DNA of 64,000 nt from Plantactinospora sp. BC1 (GCF_003030345.1 NZ_CP028158.1:6882001-6946000); one strand, 5' to 3'. Positions 35,091 through 44,414 are shown, counted from the first letter of the stretch. Numbers and translations: made by a program. The notes: a model not told the origin generated them from the letters alone.

Positions 35091-35966
35091 ATGGGCATCA
35101 CGGCCGACGAGAGCAGCCGATTCGCCGCGGTACTCGAGACCCACTCGGAGCGGCTGGTCGAGCGCTGGACCGAGGTCGTCGCCGCCTCCCTGCGAGGTCG
35201 GATGACCCAGACGGAGTTGCGCCAGCAGGTGCGGGAGCTCCACAGGGCGTTGCGCTCCGCGCTCGACGACGGACGGTTCGACCTCTCCGCCGAGGGGTCG
35301 GCCGCGCTCCGGTCCACCCTCGTGGAGATGTCCCGCAGCCGGGCGCAGCAGGGCTTCACCGCCTCCGAGACGGCGGTCAGCGTCTTCTCGCTCAAGAACG
35401 CCCTGCTCGACGTGCTGGACGTCCATGCCGGCGACAAGCAGGCGCTGGCGGACTACGTCGCCGCCTCCGCGGTCGTCGACGAGCTGGGGCTGTTCACCTT
35501 CGAGCGGTACGCCCGCTCCCGGGAGGAACTGCTCGGCGAGCAGGCCGAACAGCTCCTGGAACTCTCCACCCCGGTGGTGAAGCTCTGGGAGGGCGTGGTC
35601 GCCATCCCGCTGGTCGGCACCCTGGACTCGGCCCGGGCCCAGGTCGTGATGGAACGACTGTTGCAGACCCTGGTCGACACCGGCTCGCCGTACGCGATCA
35701 TCGACATCACCGGCGTACCGGCGGTGGACACCCAGGTCGCGCAGCACATCCTGAAGACCGTGGTGGCCGCCCGGCTGATGGGCGCCGAGTGCATCGTCTC
35801 CGGCATCCGGCCGCAGATCGCCCAGACCATCGTGGCGCTCGGCATCGAGTTCGGTGACATCGCCACCAAGGCGACCCTGGCCGACGCGCTCCGGCACGCC
35901 CTGCGGATGATCGAGCAGTCCCGCCGGAGCAACGGCAGCGGCACGGCCGGGACCCGGGGCGCCTGA
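35091..35966 (+). CDS. RsbR-like stressosome sensor
   Basis: 291 residues: an N-terminal four-helix RsbRD sensor-type domain (about 1-155) and a C-terminal STAS domain with DITGVPAVDTQVAQHIL, the phosphorylatable threonine region of RsbR. In Bacillus, RsbR and RsbS form the stressosome that holds the kinase RsbT. ATG 35091 is preferred to ATG 35088 for spacing to GGGGAGGG. First gene of a six-gene operon; its stop overlaps the next start (TGATG). Confidence 0.9.
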   Translation: MGITADESSRFAAVLETHSERLVERWTEVVAASLRGRMTQTELRQQVRELHRALRSALDDGRFDLSAEGSAALRSTLVEMSRSRAQQGFTASETAVSVFSLKNALLDVLDVHAGDKQALADYVAASAVVDELGLFTFERYARSREELLGEQAEQLLELSTPVVKLWEGVVAIPLVGTLDSARAQVVMERLLQTLVDTGSPYAIIDITGVPAVDTQVAQHILKTVVAARLMGAECIVSGIRPQIAQTIVALGIEFGDIATKATLADALRHALRMIEQSRRSNGSGTAGTRGA

Positions 35967-36415
35967 TGGACCGGGTACCGGTCCTCAAGATCGGCGACCT
36001 GCTCCTGGTTTCGATCCAGGTCGACATGGAGGACCAGACCGCGCTGGCCCTGCAACAGGACCTCTCCGACCGGATCGTGGAGAGCGGCTGCCACGGGGTG
36101 ATCATCGACATCACCGCGATGGACATCGTCGACTCCTTCGTCGGCCGGATGCTCTCCACCATCGCGGCGATAGCCCGGGTCCTCGACGCCGAAACCGTGG
36201 TGGTCGGGATGCGCCCGGCCGTCGCGATCACCCTCGTCGAGCTGGGCCTGTCGTTGAACGGCATCCGGACCGCGCTCAACGTCGAACGCGGCATGGAGCT
36301 GCTGGCCCGGTCGCGGCAGGAGGAGCCGGATTCGGCACCGGGCGCGGAGTCGGACACGGCGTGGATGCTCGCCCTGAGCCCCGACTCCGACCACCCGACG
36401 GCGATCACGTCTTGA
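35966..36415 (+). CDS. RsbS-like stressosome scaffold
   Basis: 149 residues, a single STAS domain with DITAMDIVDSFVGRM; Ser57 corresponds to the serine phosphorylated by RsbT. It has a C-terminal extension of about 35 acidic residues not present in the minimal family. The start overlaps the rsbR stop by one nt. Binds RsbR and sequesters RsbT in the resting cell by analogy. Confidence 0.92.
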   Translation: MDRVPVLKIGDLLLVSIQVDMEDQTALALQQDLSDRIVESGCHGVIIDITAMDIVDSFVGRMLSTIAAIARVLDAETVVVGMRPAVAITLVELGLSLNGIRTALNVERGMELLARSRQEEPDSAPGAESDTAWMLALSPDSDHPTAITS

Positions 36416-36837
36416 CCGGGGCCGCCAAGCTGACCACTCCGCAGCTCGTGACGATCAGCTCGGACGCGGACGTGGTCCGGGTCCGGCAGCTCGTCCGCAC
36501 CGCCGCCGTGGCGGTCTCGCTCTCCCTGGTCGACCAGACCAAGCTGGTCACCGCAGCGAGCGAGCTGGCCCGGAACACCCTGGTCTACGGCGGTGGCGGC
36601 GGCGCCGAGGTCGACGTCGTGGACAGCGGCCGCCGCAAGGGCATCCGGATCGTCTTCTCCGACGACGGGCCCGGGATCGCCGACCTGGAGCTGGCGCTCA
36701 CCGACGGCTACACCTCCGGTGGCGGCCTGGGCCTCGGCCTCGGCGGCGCCCGTCGACTGGTCGACGAGTTCGAGGTGGACACCGGCAAGGGCCGGGGGAC
36801 CCGGGTCACCATCACGAAATGGGCGCGGTCGATGTGA
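36412..36837 (+). CDS. RsbT-like serine/threonine kinase
   Basis: 141 residues, HATPase_c fold: N-box ELARNTLVYGGG, G1 FSDDGPGI and the lid GGGLGLGLGGARRLV. In the stressosome it phosphorylates RsbR/RsbS and is then released to activate a phosphatase. The TTG at 36412 overlaps the rsbS stop (TTGA); other starts would need a 50-nt overlap, so TTG is likely. Confidence 0.9.
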   Translation: MTGAAKLTTPQLVTISSDADVVRVRQLVRTAAVAVSLSLVDQTKLVTAASELARNTLVYGGGGGAEVDVVDSGRRKGIRIVFSDDGPGIADLELALTDGYTSGGGLGLGLGGARRLVDEFEVDTGKGRGTRVTITKWARSM

Positions 36838-37847
36838 GCGGCGACCACCGGCTCGACGACGAGGGCGTTTGGTTCCAGGTCGAGGAGCCCGGTGCGGTCG
36901 GCACGGTACGCCGGGCCGCCGAGCTGCTGGCCGGCCGGATGGGGCTCGACGAGGCCCACGCCGGCGCCCTGGCCATCGTCGCGGCCGAACTCGCCAGCAA
37001 TCTCGTCAAGCACGCCGACAGCGGACAACTGCTGGTCCGGCCGGCCCGGAACGACGAGGTGGCCGGGGTGGAGCTGATCGCCGTCGACTCCGGCCCCGGC
37101 ATGAGCGACGTGGTCTCGTCGACCCGGGACGGCCACTCGACCGCCGGCTCCCTGGGCATCGGGCTCGGGGCGATCGGCCGGCAGTCGAGCTGGTTCGACG
37201 TCTACTCCCTGCCCGGACGCGGCACGGTGAGCGCCGCCCAGGTCTGGCCGGCGCGGGCACCCGAGCCGGACTGGATCGCCGGGCTCAGCCGGCCGATGAG
37301 CGGCGAGCAGTCCTGCGGCGACGGGTTCGCGGTGCGTACCGTCGAGGGCCGGCGGCAGGTGCTGGTCTGCGACGGGCTCGGGCACGGGCCGCTCGCCGCG
37401 GTGGCCGCCCGGGCCGCCGTGCACGCGTTCCACCTCGCCCCGGCGGCACCTCCGGCGGCGGTCCTCGAACACCTGCACCGGGCGATCAGCCACACCCGGG
37501 GCGCCGCCGCCGCGGTCGCCGAATTCGACCCGGCGGCCGGGCTGCTGCGGTACGCCGGGCTCGGCAACATCGCCGGCTCCGTGCAGCACTACGACGAACG
37601 GCGCGGCCTGGTCTCCATGCCCGGCATCGTCGGTCACCAGCGTCGGACCGTACGCGAGTTCGACTACCCGTTCCCCGGCGGCGCCTGCCTCGTCATGCAC
37701 AGCGACGGGGTGACCGACCGCTGGCGGCTCGCCGACTACCCCGGACTGCTGGGGCGCTCGCCGCAGGTGATCGCCGGCACGCTCCTGCGGGATGCCGCCG
37801 TACGCCGCGACGACGCCTGCGTCCTGGTCGCCCGGGCCACGCCGTGA
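36819..37847 (+). CDS. HATPase-PP2C fusion, RsbX-like phosphatase
   Basis: 342 residues. An N-terminal anti-sigma-type ATPase domain (ELASNLVKHA, DSGPGMSD, GSLGIGLGAIG) is fused to a short PP2C domain (VCDGLGHGPLAA, then HSDGVTD) like RsbX, which dephosphorylates the stressosome. The fusion could give both kinase and phosphatase activity. A GTG at 36834 overlapping the rsbT stop (GTGA) is an attractive alternative start, since the neighbouring genes use such overlaps. Confidence 0.88.
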   Translation: MGAVDVSGDHRLDDEGVWFQVEEPGAVGTVRRAAELLAGRMGLDEAHAGALAIVAAELASNLVKHADSGQLLVRPARNDEVAGVELIAVDSGPGMSDVVSSTRDGHSTAGSLGIGLGAIGRQSSWFDVYSLPGRGTVSAAQVWPARAPEPDWIAGLSRPMSGEQSCGDGFAVRTVEGRRQVLVCDGLGHGPLAAVAARAAVHAFHLAPAAPPAAVLEHLHRAISHTRGAAAAVAEFDPAAGLLRYAGLGNIAGSVQHYDERRGLVSMPGIVGHQRRTVREFDYPFPGGACLVMHSDGVTDRWRLADYPGLLGRSPQVIAGTLLRDAAVRRDDACVLVARATP

Positions 37848-37860
37848 CCAGGGACCGGAG

Positions 37861-39243
37861 ATGACCGAGGGTACGGCGGCCGGCGCGGCACTGCTGCGGC
37901 TGACGCTGCGCGCCGAGTCGGACGTGTTCCTGGTCCGCCAGCGTGGCCGGGAGGTCGCCGCCGCGGTCGGCATGGAACACCAGGACCAGGTCCGGCTCGC
38001 CACCGCGCTCAGCGAGATCGGCCGGTACCTCGTGGTCACCCTGCCCACCGCGGCCCGGGCCGAGGTCGCCTTCACGGCCGCGGTCGGCGAGTCCGGGGCG
38101 ACGCTGGTCACCGAGGTGACCAGCGTGCTGCCGGCCGGCACGTCGACGCAGACGCTCACCGGCGCCCTGCTCGTCGGCCGGCTGGTCGACACCTTCGACG
38201 TCGGCCGGGACGGTGACGCCACCGTCATCCGGATGACCCGCAAGATCCCCGCCACTACCACGCTGACGCCGGAGCGTCTCGACGTGATACGCGACAACCT
38301 GAACGCCTCGGCCGCCCGTACTCCGCTGGAGGAGATGGCCGAGCAGAACGAGCAGCTCCTCGCCGCGCTGGAGCAGACCCGGGCCCAACGCGACGAACTC
38401 GCCCGGCTCAACGCCGAACTCGCCGAGACCAACCGGGGCGTACTCGCGCTCTACACGCAGCTCTCCGAGGAACTCGACGAGACCAACCGGGGCGTCGTCG
38501 CGCTGCACGCCGAGCTGGAGGACCGCTCGGTGCAGCTCCGTACGGCCAGCGAGGCGAAGACCCGGTTCCTGGCCAACGTCAGCCACGAACTGCGCGCACC
38601 GGTGACCGCGGTGATCGGGCTTACCCGGCTGCTGCTGGACCCGGCCTCCGACCCGCTCACCGCCGAGCAGCGGGAGCAGGCCGAGCTGATCCGCAGCTCC
38701 GCCGCCGACCTGCTGTCGCTGGTCAACGACCTGCTCGACCTCGGCAAGGCGGAGTCCGGCGCGATCGAGCCGAACTGGTCCGAGGTCGAGCTGCGGGCCG
38801 TCTTCGGCCAGCTCCGGGGCACGGTACGCGCGATGGCCACCCGGCCCGAGGTCCAGTTGGTGGTCGTCGACCCCGAACCGCCGGCGGTGATCCGTACCGA
38901 CGAGGTGCTGCTGACCCAGGTGCTGCGCAACCTGCTGCACAACGGGCTCAAGTTCACCGAGTACGGCGAGGTCCGGATGACGGCCGAGGTCGCCGACGAC
39001 TCGTTGGTCGTCCGGGTCCGCGACACCGGGATCGGCATTCCGGCCGAACTCCAGGAGCGGATCTTCGAGGAGTTCTACCAGGTACCGGGGCGTGGATCGC
39101 CGACCGGCGCCCGGGGCACCGGCCTGGGCCTGCCGTACGCCCGGCGGCTCTCCCGGCTGCTCGGCGGCGACCTGCGGGTCGCCAGCGAGCCCGACCGGGG
39201 CAGCACGTTCAGCGTCCACCTGCCGCTGGAACCGGTGCCGTGA
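37861..39243 (+). CDS. Sensor histidine kinase of the stressosome operon
   Basis: 460 residues, no membrane helix. A variant ATPase-like domain (about 1-140) precedes a coiled coil with an internal repeat (ETNRGVLALYTQL, ETNRGVVALHAEL). The HisKA box SHELRAPVTAVIGL has its His at about 242, and the ATPase motifs LLHNGLKF, DTGIGIP and GTGLGL are complete. ATG 37861 follows the previous stop by 13 nt. It probably phosphorylates the Rec domain of the next gene. Confidence 0.9.
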   Translation: MTEGTAAGAALLRLTLRAESDVFLVRQRGREVAAAVGMEHQDQVRLATALSEIGRYLVVTLPTAARAEVAFTAAVGESGATLVTEVTSVLPAGTSTQTLTGALLVGRLVDTFDVGRDGDATVIRMTRKIPATTTLTPERLDVIRDNLNASAARTPLEEMAEQNEQLLAALEQTRAQRDELARLNAELAETNRGVLALYTQLSEELDETNRGVVALHAELEDRSVQLRTASEAKTRFLANVSHELRAPVTAVIGLTRLLLDPASDPLTAEQREQAELIRSSAADLLSLVNDLLDLGKAESGAIEPNWSEVELRAVFGQLRGTVRAMATRPEVQLVVVDPEPPAVIRTDEVLLTQVLRNLLHNGLKFTEYGEVRMTAEVADDSLVVRVRDTGIGIPAELQERIFEEFYQVPGRGSPTGARGTGLGLPYARRLSRLLGGDLRVASEPDRGSTFSVHLPLEPVP

Positions 39244-40796
39244 ACAGCCCGGAACAGGTCGGCACCGGCGCGACCATCCTGGTGGTCGACGACAGCGCCG
39301 CCAAGCGCTACCTGCTGGTGAGCTGGCTCACCCGGGCCGGATTCACCGTGGTGCAGGCGGACAGCGGCGGTGCCGCGCTCGACCGGATGGAGCGGGAGGA
39401 GATCGACCTCGTCGTCCTCGACGTACGGCTCGGCGACATGAGCGGTTTCGAGGTGAGCGAGCGGATCAAGTCCGACCCTCGGCACGCCTCCCGACCGGTC
39501 ATCCACGTCTCGGCGCACGCGGTCAGCGTGGCCGACCGGGCGCAGGGGCTGACCCGGGGCGCCGACGCGTACCTCGTCGAACCGATCGAGCCGGACGAGC
39601 TGATCGCCACCACCCAGGCGGCGCTGCGCTACTACCGGGCCCGCAGCCGGGCCGAACTGCTGGCCACCCGGCTCGCCCGGCTCGCCGAGACCACCCTGGC
39701 GGTGAACGCCGCACCCTCGTTCGCGTCGATGCTGACCGCTGCGGCGAGCGGAGCGGCCCGGATCTTCGGCACCGGGGCGCTGGTCGCCGGGCAGGACGCC
39801 GACGGTCGGGGCTGGGCGGCGGTGGTCGGCGAACCGGAGGGGCCGGCGACGATCCAGGAGTGGGCGGCCGATCTCCGGGCGGTGCCGGTCGGCGTCGGGA
39901 TGCGCACCGAGACGCCGGCCGACTGGCCGGTGCCGGTCCACCCGGACGACCGGATCCGGGTCGCCACCGCACGGCTGCGGCCCGACCGCCCGGCCGTGCA
40001 GGTGGGGGTACCGGAATCGGTGCTGGCGACCGAGTCCGCCGTACTCAGCCAGCTCGTCCAGGCGGTGGCGACGGCGGTCGAGGCGCAGCGCTCGTACGAC
40101 GAGGAGCACCGGATCGCGGTGACGCTCCAGCGCAGCCTGCTGCCCCGCCGGCTACCCGCCGTACCCGGCCTCGACCTCGCCGTCTGCTACGAGCCGGCGA
40201 GCGCGCAGACCGAGGTCGGCGGCGACTTCTACGAACTCGCGATGATCGACGGCCGGCTGGTCGTCGCGATCGGCGACGTGGCGGGCCACTCGCTGCACGC
40301 CGCGACCGTGATGGCCGAACTCCGGCACGCGATCCGGGCGTACGCCGTGGAGCGGCATCCGCCGGGCGGCATCCTGGAACGGGTCGACGAACTCCTGCGC
40401 ACCCTGCTGCCGGGCGAGTTCGCGACGCTCTGCCTGCTGACCCTGGAGCCCGCGACCGGCCGGATCCGGCTGGCCAGTGCCGGGCACCTGCCGCCGCTGG
40501 TCGTCACGGCGGACTCGACCGAATTCGTCGTACACCGGGCCCCGCTGCTCGGCGTACGGGCCGATCGGCCGGACGACCTGGAACTCGTCCTTCCCCCCGG
40601 CGCCACCCTCGTGCTCTACACCGACGGCCTGGTCGAACGCCGGGACATCGATCTCGACCGCCGGCTGGACGACCTGGCCGGCTCGGCGGCGACGGTCGAA
40701 CCGGACCTCGACGGGTTCTGCCGGCGACTGCTGGCCGAACTCGGCCCGGTCGACGTCACCGACGACATCGCCGTGGTGGCGTTGCGCCGGCACTGA
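39240..40796 (+). CDS. Response regulator with PP2C phosphatase output
   Basis: 518 residues. A receiver domain (Asp61 in LVVLDVRLGDMSG), a GAF-like middle domain (about 150-290) and a SpoIIE/RsbU-type PP2C domain (about 300-518; GGDFYELAMIDG, IGDVAGHS, YTDGLVERR). Such proteins dephosphorylate anti-anti-sigma factors. GTG 39240 overlaps the kinase stop (GTGA). It makes the output of the operon; no sigma factor or anti-sigma pair is encoded nearby. Confidence 0.92.
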   Translation: MNSPEQVGTGATILVVDDSAAKRYLLVSWLTRAGFTVVQADSGGAALDRMEREEIDLVVLDVRLGDMSGFEVSERIKSDPRHASRPVIHVSAHAVSVADRAQGLTRGADAYLVEPIEPDELIATTQAALRYYRARSRAELLATRLARLAETTLAVNAAPSFASMLTAAASGAARIFGTGALVAGQDADGRGWAAVVGEPEGPATIQEWAADLRAVPVGVGMRTETPADWPVPVHPDDRIRVATARLRPDRPAVQVGVPESVLATESAVLSQLVQAVATAVEAQRSYDEEHRIAVTLQRSLLPRRLPAVPGLDLAVCYEPASAQTEVGGDFYELAMIDGRLVVAIGDVAGHSLHAATVMAELRHAIRAYAVERHPPGGILERVDELLRTLLPGEFATLCLLTLEPATGRIRLASAGHLPPLVVTADSTEFVVHRAPLLGVRADRPDDLELVLPPGATLVLYTDGLVERRDIDLDRRLDDLAGSAATVEPDLDGFCRRLLAELGPVDVTDDIAVVALRRH

Positions 40797-40950
40797 GGCC
40801 GCCGAGCCGGACGCCGACCGAACTTCCCGGCGCACGCCCGACCATCCGACGCTCCGCGAGCCGCCGGCCGGCGTAGCCGGTGGCCAGCGAACGCGTGTCC
40901 GGGTTGGAGCCGGCGTCGGACACCGACGTCCGGGACCGTCGGGCGCCCAC

Positions 40951-40956
40951 TAGGCT
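40951..40956 (+). promoter_or_regulatory. -10 box for leaderless Hsp70-SBP gene
   Basis: TAGGCT, six nt before the GTG at 40963, with no ribosome binding site. Confidence 0.55.
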
Positions 40957-40962
40957 GCCAGG

Positions 40963-43239
40963 GTGACGGACGGTGGGTTCCGGCTGAGCGTCGACTATGG
41001 AACGTCGCACACCGTTGCCGTGCTGCGCTGGCCCGACGGGCGTACCCGGCCGCTGCTCTTCGACGGTTCGCCACTGCTCTCCTCGGCCACCTGTGTGGAG
41101 GACGGCGGCACGATCCTGTCCGGTCAGGACGCCACCGATGCCGCCCGACGACGGCCACAGGGCTTCGAGCCGTACCCGAAGCGGCGCATCGGCGAGGGCA
41201 CCGTCTGGCTCGGCGACCGGGAGGTCTCGGTCACCTCGCTGGTGGCCGCCACGCTGGCCCGGGTCGCCGACGAGGCCAACCGGGTCGCGGGGCCGGGCGG
41301 GCCCGGATCGGTACTGTTCACCCTGCCCGCCACCTGGGGGCCGACCCGGCGGGCGCTGCTGGTGGCCGCCGCCGTCGAGGCCGGCCTGCCCGAGCCCCGG
41401 CTCGCCGCCGAGCCGGTCGCCGCCGCGAGCTATCTGGTGGGGGCCGGCGCGCTGGACGTGCCGGCCGGTGGTCACGTCGCCGTCTACGACCTCGGCGCGG
41501 GCACCTTCGACGCGACCGTCGTCCGGCGCACCGCCACGGGCGGCTTCACCGTGCTGGCCACCGACGGGCTGCCGCAGACCGGCGGGCTGGATCTCGACGC
41601 TGCGCTCGTCGACTACGTCGGCCGGCTGCTGGCGGAGCGCGATCCGGTCCGGTGGCGGCGGCTGACCGCACCGGGCGACGACGCCGACCGCCGCGCCGCG
41701 CTGGCCCTGTGGGACGAGGCCCGCCGGGCGAAGGAGAGCCTGAGCCGCACCTCGGTCGGTTACCTGCACGTCCCGCTCTTCGACGAGTCGGTGCCGGTCG
41801 GCCGGGAGGAGTTCGAACGGCTGGCCCGGGTGGTGCTGGACCGTACCGTCGAGGTGACGGTGGCGGCGGTCCGCTCGGCCGGCCCCGGAGTGGGACCGGC
41901 CACCGTCGTCCTGGTCGGGGGCGCGAGCCGGATCCCGCTGGCGGCGACGCTGCTGCACCGGGTCCTCGGGGTGGCACCGGTCGTCACCGAGCAGCCGGAA
42001 CTCGTGGTGGCCGAGGGCGCCCTCGCGGTGTCGCAGGACGACATACTGCCCACCGGCCCCGCCCCGGCACCGCCCGGCCTTCCCGTCCCGCCGCCACCCG
42101 GCGCTCCCGTGCCGCCGCCATCGCCACCCGGCCTCTCCTCGACCGGCTCTCCCCTGGCCGGCGTTCCGTCGACCGGCGTTCCGTCGACCGGCTCTCCCCC
42201 GACCGGCTCTCACCTATTACCGGTCGACCCGGTGGCGCCAGCGCCCGGACCACCGGTAGCGGTGCCCGGCCCGCCCGCTCCGGCCGCAGGGGCCGAGTCG
42301 CCGGCCGGCGCCCCGGGCCGGTCCGCGCCGCCCCAAAGAAGCGGTCGGATGCTCCTCGCCGGGGTACTCGCGTTGGCCGTACTGGCCGTGCTGGCCATCG
42401 TCGTGGTGCTGAATCCGTGGGACCGACCCGGTGGCGGGCCTGCCGACCCGACGCCGAGCGCCCAGGCGTCGCCGGTCTTCGCCGAGGGTACGACCATGCG
42501 ACGGTTGCAGGCGGCCCGGCAGATCGCGATCGGCAGCAGGTTCGACCTCCCCGGTACCGGCTACCGGGAGCCCGACGGGACGATGACCGGGTTCGACGTG
42601 GAGATCGGGCGGCTGATCGCCGGTGAACTCGGCATCGACCCCGACCGGGTGCGGTGGACCGACGCGCCGTTGACGGGCCGGGAAGAACTCATCGAGCAGG
42701 GCCGGGTCGACCTCGTCATCGCCAGCTACACCATCACCGAGACCCGCGCGCAACGGGTGGCGTTCGCCGGGCCGTACCACCTGCCGGGGCAGCAACTGCT
42801 GGTACGGGCCGGCGAGACCGCGATCACCGGCCCCGAGTCGCTACGGACCGAGGGCTACCGGATCTGCACCGTCACCGGAACTCCACACGGCAGGCGGCTC
42901 GAAGAGCACCTCGGTGGCCGGTCGCTGGCGCTGACGTCGCTCGGCGGCTACCAGGAGTGTGCGGAGGCGCTCGCGGCCGGCAGGGTCGACGCGATCACCG
43001 GGGACGGGCCGGCCCTGGTGGGACTGGCCGCCGGCAGCAGCGCCGGATTCCGCCTGGTGGGCCGGGCCTTCGATCCGCAGCCGTACGGGATCGGCCTGCG
43101 CCGGGGTGACGAGCCGTTCCGGGCCTGGCTCACCGAGACGTTGCGCCGGATCGTCGCCGACGGTCGTTGGCGGGCCGCCTGGCACCGCACACTTGGCCGG
43201 TACGACGAGCAGGAGCCCACCGTCCCCGAGGCCCGCTGA
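40963..43239 (+). CDS. Hsp70 ATPase domain fused to extracytoplasmic solute-binding domain
   Basis: 758 residues. Residues 5-365 are an Hsp70 actin-type ATPase (SVDYGTSHTVAVL, VYDLGAGTFDATVV, VVLVGGASRIPL); the substrate-binding domain is absent. A Pro/Ser/Thr linker with 15-bp repeats (about 366-460) leads to one membrane helix (463-484, LLAGVLALAVLAVLAIVVVL). The outer part (about 510-745) is a family-3 solute-binding domain (MTGFDVEIGRLIAGELG, then RVDLVIASYTIT) as in glutamate/polar amino acid transporters. The topology couples an external ligand to a cytoplasmic ATPase. No transporter genes are adjacent. Confidence 0.92.
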   Translation: MTDGGFRLSVDYGTSHTVAVLRWPDGRTRPLLFDGSPLLSSATCVEDGGTILSGQDATDAARRRPQGFEPYPKRRIGEGTVWLGDREVSVTSLVAATLARVADEANRVAGPGGPGSVLFTLPATWGPTRRALLVAAAVEAGLPEPRLAAEPVAAASYLVGAGALDVPAGGHVAVYDLGAGTFDATVVRRTATGGFTVLATDGLPQTGGLDLDAALVDYVGRLLAERDPVRWRRLTAPGDDADRRAALALWDEARRAKESLSRTSVGYLHVPLFDESVPVGREEFERLARVVLDRTVEVTVAAVRSAGPGVGPATVVLVGGASRIPLAATLLHRVLGVAPVVTEQPELVVAEGALAVSQDDILPTGPAPAPPGLPVPPPPGAPVPPPSPPGLSSTGSPLAGVPSTGVPSTGSPPTGSHLLPVDPVAPAPGPPVAVPGPPAPAAGAESPAGAPGRSAPPQRSGRMLLAGVLALAVLAVLAIVVVLNPWDRPGGGPADPTPSAQASPVFAEGTTMRRLQAARQIAIGSRFDLPGTGYREPDGTMTGFDVEIGRLIAGELGIDPDRVRWTDAPLTGREELIEQGRVDLVIASYTITETRAQRVAFAGPYHLPGQQLLVRAGETAITGPESLRTEGYRICTVTGTPHGRRLEEHLGGRSLALTSLGGYQECAEALAAGRVDAITGDGPALVGLAAGSSAGFRLVGRAFDPQPYGIGLRRGDEPFRAWLTETLRRIVADGRWRAAWHRTLGRYDEQEPTVPEAR
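42138..42214. repeat. 15-bp repeats in the linker of the Hsp70-SBP gene
   Basis: Four to five units of TCGACCGGCGTTCCG and variants, in frame, encoding the STGVP/STGSP linker. Confidence 0.75.
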
Positions 43240-43472
43240 CTCCCCGAGACCCGCTGAGTCCGCGAGGCTCGTTGCGTTTTCCCGGGGTGGAGGCGGCGTC
43301 GGGAACATCTCGGGCGACCGCTTCTGGGCGAGCCGCGACCGTCGGAGCGGATTCCCGGCCGAGAATGCATGGCATGCCGACGGTATCCGCAAGACCGGAC
43401 GGTGCGGCCCGGTGGCCGTCCCGAGCCGTATCCCGGCCCGGGACGGCGGCGAGGCCGGTCGCCGCCGGGTCG

Positions 43473-44162
43473 ATGCTGGACTACTACCTGGTCCGGCCCG
43501 ACAACCCGGACTTCGCCGGCCCGGCGGGAATCCTCGTCGAGGAGTTCGTGTTGGACCGCGACTATTCGGCGGTCCGGCTCGACAGCACCGGGTGGACGGC
43601 CGGCGGCTCCCGTTGGCGGGGCGCCTCGGCGTTCAGCCGGGGCGTACGTGCCGACGCCGCACTGCGGGACCGGGTCGTCGGCGCCAACCGGCAGGAGGTC
43701 GAGTTCGTCTACCGCCATCTCGGCGGAGGCGAACTACCCGGCGAGGAGGTGCTGCGCGGACACTTCGACGACGGCATCCGGCTGCCCGCCTCGGCACCGC
43801 TGCGGCTGAGCCCCGGCCGGGCCACCCCGGGCTTCACCGAAACCCGGCTCTACCGGGTCCTCTTCACCGCCGGACTCGACCCGGACGCCCTGACCGGACT
43901 GCTCGGCACCTGGCGGATGCGACCCGGTCAGCGCGGCACCGGCGCCCTGACCGGAGTCGTCGGTACGGCGCGACGCCGGATCGGTGCCGACGCCTTCACC
44001 TGGGAACTACGCCGGATCGGTGCGGGTGCCGCCTGGTGCCTGGACCTGACGGCCGACCTGGCCGGCGACCGCGACGACGCCATCGGAGCACTGCTGCGCG
44101 AGCTGGCAACGGCGGCCAGGATGGCGGGGCTGATCCCGGTGACGATCGAGCGCCTCCGCTGA
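43473..44162 (+). CDS. Conserved hypothetical protein, 229 aa
   Basis: Begins MLDYYLVRPDNPDFAG; the preceding in-frame codons (from ATG 43374 or 43365) are low-complexity, so 43473 is preferred with moderate certainty. No signal peptide or helix. The sequence is Arg- and Gly-rich with alternating strands and ends LIPVTIERLR. I do not recognise a family. Convergent with the CDP-alcohol phosphatidyltransferase gene across the 29-bp repeat array. Confidence 0.6.
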   Translation: MLDYYLVRPDNPDFAGPAGILVEEFVLDRDYSAVRLDSTGWTAGGSRWRGASAFSRGVRADAALRDRVVGANRQEVEFVYRHLGGGELPGEEVLRGHFDDGIRLPASAPLRLSPGRATPGFTETRLYRVLFTAGLDPDALTGLLGTWRMRPGQRGTGALTGVVGTARRRIGADAFTWELRRIGAGAAWCLDLTADLAGDRDDAIGALLRELATAARMAGLIPVTIERLR

Positions 44163-44239
44163 CCGACCGGGCCGGAATGCGGCGGATGCCACACCCCGGT
44201 CACCGGCGCGGCAGGTTCACCCCGCCTCCGCCAGCCCCC

Positions 44240-44402
44240 GCGACGGACCGTGCGGAGGGGCGTTCCCCGCGACGGACCGTGCGGAGGGGCGTTCCCCGCG
44301 ACGGACCGTGCGGAGGGGCGTTCCCCGCGACGGACCGTGCGGAGGGGCGTTCCCCGCGACGGACCGTGCGGAGGGCGTTCCCCCGCGACGGACCGTGCGG
44401 TG
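44240..44402. repeat. 29-bp tandem repeat array, about 5.6 copies
   Basis: Unit starts at 44240, 44269, 44298, 44327, 44356 and 44385; units are identical except small changes in the last two. Each unit contains the odd palindrome ACGGACCGT inside CCGC...GCGG, so each can form a hairpin. No spacers are present, so it is not CRISPR. It lies between two convergent genes. Confidence 0.9.
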
Positions 44403-44414
44403 GGCGGACGGGGT

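Noticed and set aside
44240-44402. CRISPR array
   Set aside because: Units are directly adjacent with no spacers, and no cas genes are present.
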